A stretch of DNA of 64,000 nucleotides, taken from positions 62,001-126,000 of the forward strand of contig JAUIAP010000005.1 in the NCBI GenBank assembly GCA_030425205.1. The letters run 5' to 3'. Each line of letters starts with the position of its first letter. Position 1 is the stretch's first letter. The position numbers were made by a program, and so were the translations under genes. The stretch is from Anaerolineae bacterium (GTDB lineage: Bacteria > Chloroflexota > Anaerolineae > Promineifilales > Promineifilaceae). Below the pieces are notes generated by a model. That model searched no databases and was not told the origin of the DNA. It was given only the letters and a program-made list of their open reading frames with translations. Of this stretch, positions 60,361-64,000 are shown piece after piece.

Positions 60361-62271
60361 GTGATGCTTATGAATCGGCTGCGGTCTCGTGTATTGGTTT
60401 ATGGCAGCACGTTTCTGACGCTGCTGCTAGTTGTCGGACTGTGGGCAGATTGGCCGTTTGGGATACGCGGGACAGTTTGGGTCTGGGCGCGGCGCAACGT
60501 ATCGGCCGAATCATGGCGCGTCGTCGTCTTGGTTGTCATGATTGTCGGTTGGTTGGCGTTCTTGTTGTGGATGCAGCGTCTGCGTGGGAGCTGGCGACGT
60601 TGGCAAACTGGGCTGCTGTTGGGTGGGATTGTGCTGTTCACGCCATCGTTGCAGATTGCCGTTGAGGCACAGCATCTCAATTTGCCATTGGCTGGCCCCT
60701 TTATGGAAACAACGATGGTGACGACGGGCTTCTTCCATGAAGGGATGGCGATTGACAATCCCAACCAATTTATTCGTAACCACCCAGATCAAATGGACAG
60801 TTATCGCGGCGTGCACATGCAGACACAGCCGCCGGGATGGCCGCTAGCATTTTGGGTAACAAACCAATTTTTTGAGCGGTTTCCCTCATTAGCAGACAAA
60901 ATTGGTCATCAATTGTTGCGTTACGATTGCACCTCGCCAGAGATAATCGGTTACTCATTGGCGCAAATTGCGAGTGCAACACTGCTTATCACCGTCACGT
61001 ATATCAGTGGAATTGGCGCGGTACTGCTTTATTTTTTAGGGAAACAGCTTTTTTCGGTTGAAATCGGCCGATTTTCCGCCCTGCTTTACCCGCTCTGGCC
61101 GGGACTCCTCGTCTTCAAGTCAAATGTCGATATTCTATATGCCTTAATTGCGACCGCTGCTCTGCTGTTGACGTGGAATGCGCTGCGCCGCCGTAACAAT
61201 TGGGCATTAGCTGGCCTATGCGTGCTATTGATTGGCACAACGACTGTTTCATTTGGGATTGGCGCAACGGTGATCTGGGTGGGTCTGTTCGCAGCGGTAC
61301 AAGTTGGATTGTGGGAACGTGATTGGGCTGGTTTGCGACGCCTATTTATGGTTGGCGGTGCATTAGGCATCACGTTCCTCCTGTTTTGGGGCGCAGTCTA
61401 TCTCATTTGGGACGTTTCATGGTGGGAGATGTTTCAAAATAGTATCGAGATCCATCACGGGATGCGGGCATCCAGTCCATGGTGGGGACTTTATAACTAT
61501 TATGAGTTAGGTTTGTTTGTTGGGCTGCCGCTTTTGATCATGGCACTTTGGGGAGCAGGGCAGGCGGTTGTGCGCTTGTTACGGCGGCGATCTATTCAAG
61601 GGGACGACTGGCTGTTGACATGGCTGCTGTTTATCATCGTCTTGAACGGATTGGGGCAAGTTCAGGCAGAGACAGGTCGGATTTGGCTATTTGTGATGCC
61701 CGCGACGCTATTGGTCGCAGTCGTCACGCTGGCTCAATTACGTCATAGTCAAATGGGTCTCGTTCGCGTTGTCATTATCGCGTTTGGATTGCAGGCATTT
61801 ACGGTTGGTTTTTTGCTGGGCGGACAGGCGGTTGAACCGCGAACACCGACGATTGTGCGCAGCCTAGACAGGGCGGCTGCGTCCGTCGAGGGTGAGCTAA
61901 CACCGCTGGCATTTATGTTTGGCGAAAAAATTGGATTGGAGGGCGTTGTCGTGGATGAGGTTGCAGAGGGTATTGCGGTGACGCTATTGTGGCGTGCCGA
62001 GGATCGAATTTCGGCCGATCTCACCGCATTTGTACACATCTTTGATGATGACGGCACACTGCTCACCCAAAGCGACACGAAACCAGTCAACGGTCAATTG
62101 CCGACTTGGTGCTGGGTTAAGGGAGAAATTGTTGCTGACACCCACCTGCTTCCGATAACAAACGGCATACATGGCACCGCCAGCATTGGCCTGTATAGTC
62201 TGCGCACGGGAAAGCGCATGATTGTGTCGCCCCCTGTTCCCGCTAATGCGGTTACAGTACCGTTGCCATGA
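60361..62271 (+). CDS. Polytopic membrane protein, GT-C/GT39-like glycosyltransferase candidate
   Basis: The 636-residue protein has about 11-12 transmembrane segments (to about residue 500) and a soluble beta-rich tail (about 520-636). Start codons cluster at 60361 (GTG), 60364 and 60370. The periplasmic loop 1 contains HPDQMDSYRGVHMQTQPPGWPLAFWV; the xQPPGWPL motif is typical of PMT/ArnT-like GT-C enzymes that use polyprenyl-phosphate sugars. The catalytic acidic pair cannot be fixed. Divergence from the polyprenol-phosphate mannose synthase supports a role as the mannosyltransferase that uses its product. The target is unknown. Confidence 0.75.
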   Translation: MMLMNRLRSRVLVYGSTFLTLLLVVGLWADWPFGIRGTVWVWARRNVSAESWRVVVLVVMIVGWLAFLLWMQRLRGSWRRWQTGLLLGGIVLFTPSLQIAVEAQHLNLPLAGPFMETTMVTTGFFHEGMAIDNPNQFIRNHPDQMDSYRGVHMQTQPPGWPLAFWVTNQFFERFPSLADKIGHQLLRYDCTSPEIIGYSLAQIASATLLITVTYISGIGAVLLYFLGKQLFSVEIGRFSALLYPLWPGLLVFKSNVDILYALIATAALLLTWNALRRRNNWALAGLCVLLIGTTTVSFGIGATVIWVGLFAAVQVGLWERDWAGLRRLFMVGGALGITFLLFWGAVYLIWDVSWWEMFQNSIEIHHGMRASSPWWGLYNYYELGLFVGLPLLIMALWGAGQAVVRLLRRRSIQGDDWLLTWLLFIIVLNGLGQVQAETGRIWLFVMPATLLVAVVTLAQLRHSQMGLVRVVIIAFGLQAFTVGFLLGGQAVEPRTPTIVRSLDRAAASVEGELTPLAFMFGEKIGLEGVVVDEVAEGIAVTLLWRAEDRISADLTAFVHIFDDDGTLLTQSDTKPVNGQLPTWCWVKGEIVADTHLLPITNGIHGTASIGLYSLRTGKRMIVSPPVPANAVTVPLP

Positions 62272-62320
62272 ATCGAGCGCGTCGCGGCGTTCGATCGCCA
62301 TTTGCGGTAAAATTCCCGCT

Positions 62321-63256
62321 ATGAAACGAGTTGTTTTTATGGGGACGCCCGATTTTTCCGTCCCTTCCTTACAAGCATTGATTGAAACACAAAACGTGGT
62401 CGGTGTGGTGTCACAGCCCGATCGCCCCGCTGGTCGTGGTAACAAGTTAAGACATTCACCCGTCAAGATTGCGGCTGAGGTGGCAGGTATTCCTATCTAC
62501 CAGCCCAAGTCGTTGCGAAAAATTGAGGCGATTGCGCCTATCTATGATTGGCGACCTGATGTGATTGTGGTCACAGCGTTTGGTCAGATATTACGCTCAC
62601 ATACGCTCGAAATGCCTGAATTTGGCTGCATTAATGTTCATGCGTCATTGCTTCCGCGCTGGCGTGGCGCAGCTCCGATCCAGCACGCGATTTTGGCGGG
62701 AGATGCGAAAACGGGTGTCTGCTTAATGCAGATGGATGTCGGATTAGATACGGGCGGAACCTATTCGTGTGGCAAGGTGGAAATATCGGCCGAAACGACC
62801 GCACAATCTCTCCACGACGAGCTGGCCGCACTCGGCGGTGAGCTGCTCAAACGAGATTTGCCGCGCATTTTCGCAGGTGAATTGACAGCAACGCCGCAAC
62901 CCGATGAAGGCGCAACCTATGCCAGCATGATTAGCAAAGAAGATGGGCGGATCGATTGGACAGAATCGGCCGATGCTATCGACCGTCGCATCCGCGCCAT
63001 GACCCCATGGCCGTCTGCATTTACGCTATTTGAAGGCAAACAACTAAAAATTCTCGGGGGAAAGCCAACTGGTTCAGGGCAGCGCGCCTATGTCGCGCCC
63101 GGCTCGGTCATTGTAATTGATGAACAGAATATTGGCGTGGCGACAGGAGATGGGGTGTTGATTTTAGATCATGTGCAGTTGCAGGGAAAACGAGCGATGG
63201 CAATTGACGAGTTTGTGCGTGGGCGCACCCATTTTGCCGGGAGCGTTTTAGGCTAA
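62321..63256 (+). CDS. fmt: Methionyl-tRNA formyltransferase
   Basis: The protein has 311 residues from the ATG at 62321 (an upstream in-frame start overlaps the previous gene and is not favoured). It begins RVVFMGTPDFSVPSL, with the Rossmann formyltransferase core: INVHASLLPRWRGAAPIQ (Asn105, His107), GLDTGGTY (Asp143) and a C-terminal OB-like domain. It adds a formyl group from 10-formyl-THF to Met-tRNA for initiation. No def gene is adjacent. panE-like follows after 3 bp. Confidence 0.97.
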   Translation: MKRVVFMGTPDFSVPSLQALIETQNVVGVVSQPDRPAGRGNKLRHSPVKIAAEVAGIPIYQPKSLRKIEAIAPIYDWRPDVIVVTAFGQILRSHTLEMPEFGCINVHASLLPRWRGAAPIQHAILAGDAKTGVCLMQMDVGLDTGGTYSCGKVEISAETTAQSLHDELAALGGELLKRDLPRIFAGELTATPQPDEGATYASMISKEDGRIDWTESADAIDRRIRAMTPWPSAFTLFEGKQLKILGGKPTGSGQRAYVAPGSVIVIDEQNIGVATGDGVLILDHVQLQGKRAMAIDEFVRGRTHFAGSVLG

Positions 63257-63259
63257 CAT

Positions 63260-64000
63260 ATGAAAATTCTAGTTTATGGTGCGGGGGCAATTGGTGGTTA
63301 TCTTGGCACAAATTTAGCGTCGATTGGGCATGATGTGAGCTTTGTGACGCGCCCTCATAGCGTCGAGCGGATTGCGGCAGAGGGAGTGCCTGTGCTGGAA
63401 TCTGGTGAACGCCTAGTCGCTCCCGTCAAGGCATTTGGATCCTTGGCTGCTGCGATGGCTGGACAGAGCTATGAGTACGTCATTTTGGCGGTCAAGTCCT
63501 ACCATCTGCCAGATGTTTCGGCCGATCTCGTCACCCACTTCCCCAACCTGCCCAAAGTCCTGATCACGCAAAATGGTATTAATGTGGAGCGACCGCTCGT
63601 CGAGGCATTTGGTAAAGAGCGCGTGCTGGTCAGTTCGATTACGGCTCCCGTCAACCGTCGTGATGACAACGTGATGGAAGTGACAAAACCAAAGCGAGGA
63701 TTGGGTATTGCGCCCTTGCTGTTGGGACAAGATGCGCGAGAATATATTGAGGTTTTTGATGGCAGCAAGGTCTTTGCATTTGGGCTGGACGATTATCGGC
63801 CGATGAAGTGGTCAAAAGCCCTATTCAACCACATCAGCAACGCCTCGTCAGCCATCACGGGCATGTCTCCAAAACAAGTCTATGCCCACGATGGACTGTT
63901 TAGGATGGAAATTGCGATGTTGCGTGAATTCTTGGCGGTGATGCGTGCAGCGGGAATTCGGCCGATTCGTTTTGCCGGAACCCCAACCCCACCCATCGCC
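63260..64000 (+). CDS. panE: 2-dehydropantoate 2-reductase family protein (PanE/ApbA), 3' end beyond the window
   Basis: A frame opens at the ATG at 63260, 3 bp after the fmt stop, and is open for 247 codons to the window edge. It reads MKILVYGAGAIGGYLGTNLA, the NADPH motif of the family, then VSFVTRP, ILAVKSYHL (Lys), ITQNGINVERPL (Asn) and the Lys-bearing WSKALFNH (catalytic Lys region). Such enzymes reduce ketopantoate in pantothenate/CoA synthesis; paralogues reduce other 2-oxo acids, so PanE itself is probable but not certain. Three TCGGCCGA sites lie in it. Confidence 0.9.
   Translation, partial: MKILVYGAGAIGGYLGTNLASIGHDVSFVTRPHSVERIAAEGVPVLESGERLVAPVKAFGSLAAAMAGQSYEYVILAVKSYHLPDVSADLVTHFPNLPKVLITQNGINVERPLVEAFGKERVLVSSITAPVNRRDDNVMEVTKPKRGLGIAPLLLGQDAREYIEVFDGSKVFAFGLDDYRPMKWSKALFNHISNASSAITGMSPKQVYAHDGLFRMEIAMLREFLAVMRAAGIRPIRFAGTPTPPIA

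Larger units (their letters stand above)
1083..63965. repeat. Dispersed 8-bp palindrome TCGGCCGA (78 copies)
   Basis: Start positions: 1083, 2166, 2693, 2988, 3709, 3837, 4495, 5974, 7038, 8465, 10104, 10658, 11126, 11493, 13233, 13446, 13526, 14057, 15550, 15754, 16316, 18085, 20459, 21656, 22619, 23273, 23771, 23813, 24043, 25356, 25795, 26414, 26623, 27453, 28142, 30899, 32453, 34041, 34290, 34664, 35386, 37224, 37476, 37964, 39192, 39671, 41018, 41165, 41936, 41971, 42414, 42948, 42987, 43383, 45042, 45149, 47029, 47251, 48828, 50218, 50580, 51159, 51693, 53035, 53054, 55878, 56424, 56892, 58704, 59235, 60502, 61064, 62011, 62786, 62966, 63518, 63796, 63958. Counted by eye, so a few may be missed. 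Nearly all have A or T on both sides; 25795, 37964, 39671, 41165, 45149, 53035 and 55878 are among the exceptions. Only 10104 lies outside genes. Confidence 0.95.

Noticed and set aside
1083-63965. TCGGCCGA as a product of codon bias or of a recent mobile element
   Set aside because: It uses all codon phases and both strands, has no longer conserved flank and no target duplication, so neither explanation fits.

Overview
The window reads as a chromosomal segment of a Chloroflexota bacterium, most likely of the Anaerolineae/Caldilineae/Ardenticatenia side. I infer this from the mix of families: Pro/Thr-rich NTPTP-type linkers on secreted C39 peptidases, many lipoproteins with short lipobox signals, large subtilases with PA14 domains, a eukaryote-like double 6-phosphofructokinase and Flp-like pilins. 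GC is moderate, about 50-54% by eye. There are no rRNA or tRNA genes, no CRISPR array, no transposase and no prophage. It is a gene-dense, mostly housekeeping and cell-envelope region.

Layout: 1-434 is the end of a SpoU/TrmH methyltransferase that appears frameshifted. 453-3190 (minus) holds a phosphoglucomutase and a lipoprotein solute-binding protein. 3450-7790 (plus) is an ABC-F ATPase, a FAD/2Fe-2S fusion of the xanthine dehydrogenase family and an AFG1/ZapE-like ATPase. 8014-9524 (minus) is an overlapping VOC / metallo-beta-lactamase / ABA4-like set. 9650-15825 has a MazG-like protein, small lipoprotein, SDR, sensor kinase, methyltransferase and GGCT. 15920-20647 carries the fused PFK, a DnaJ/CbpA chaperone and an HtrA lipoprotease. 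20773-25611 has an LPG-synthase-like membrane protein, CcdA with a very odd Asp/Met-rich thioredoxin lipoprotein, a PNPOx-like protein, a cysteine-free family-4 uracil-DNA glycosylase and a PH-like membrane protein. 25708-32703 is lysA, lepB and a 1673-residue subtilase ending in aromatic hexapeptide repeats. 32939-36540 is a phosphoesterase / GcvT-like / FAD-oxidoreductase run. 36677-40519 holds a phosphatase, the fluoride channel crcB and two tandem C39-peptidase/TPR paralogues. 40865-48081 has a serine hydrolase, COG2521 methyltransferase, OmpR-type regulator, MrfA-like helicase with an embedded HNH domain and a REC-PAS-kinase. 48226-55549 has an SDR, membrane protein, LMW phosphatase, LysM lipoprotein, MFS transporter and uvrA. 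55745-63256 has hpf, comF, a tiny Flp-like pilin, a NarL-type regulator, a methyltransferase, polyprenol-phosphate mannose synthase facing a GT-C-like membrane protein, and fmt. The window ends inside a panE-like gene.

The most striking signal is not a gene. The 8-bp palindrome TCGGCCGA, usually flanked by A/T on both sides, occurs 78 times by my count (about one per 820 bp) where about one is expected by chance. It lies in both gene orientations and all three codon phases, leaving Ser-Ala-Glu/Asp, Arg-Pro-x and x-Gly-Arg imprints in unrelated proteins. It behaves like the cyanobacterial HIP1 repeat but with a different sequence. A second layer is a set of degenerate 7-bp tandem repeats restricted to intergenic spacers, and a third is a MITE-like element at 7816-7943.
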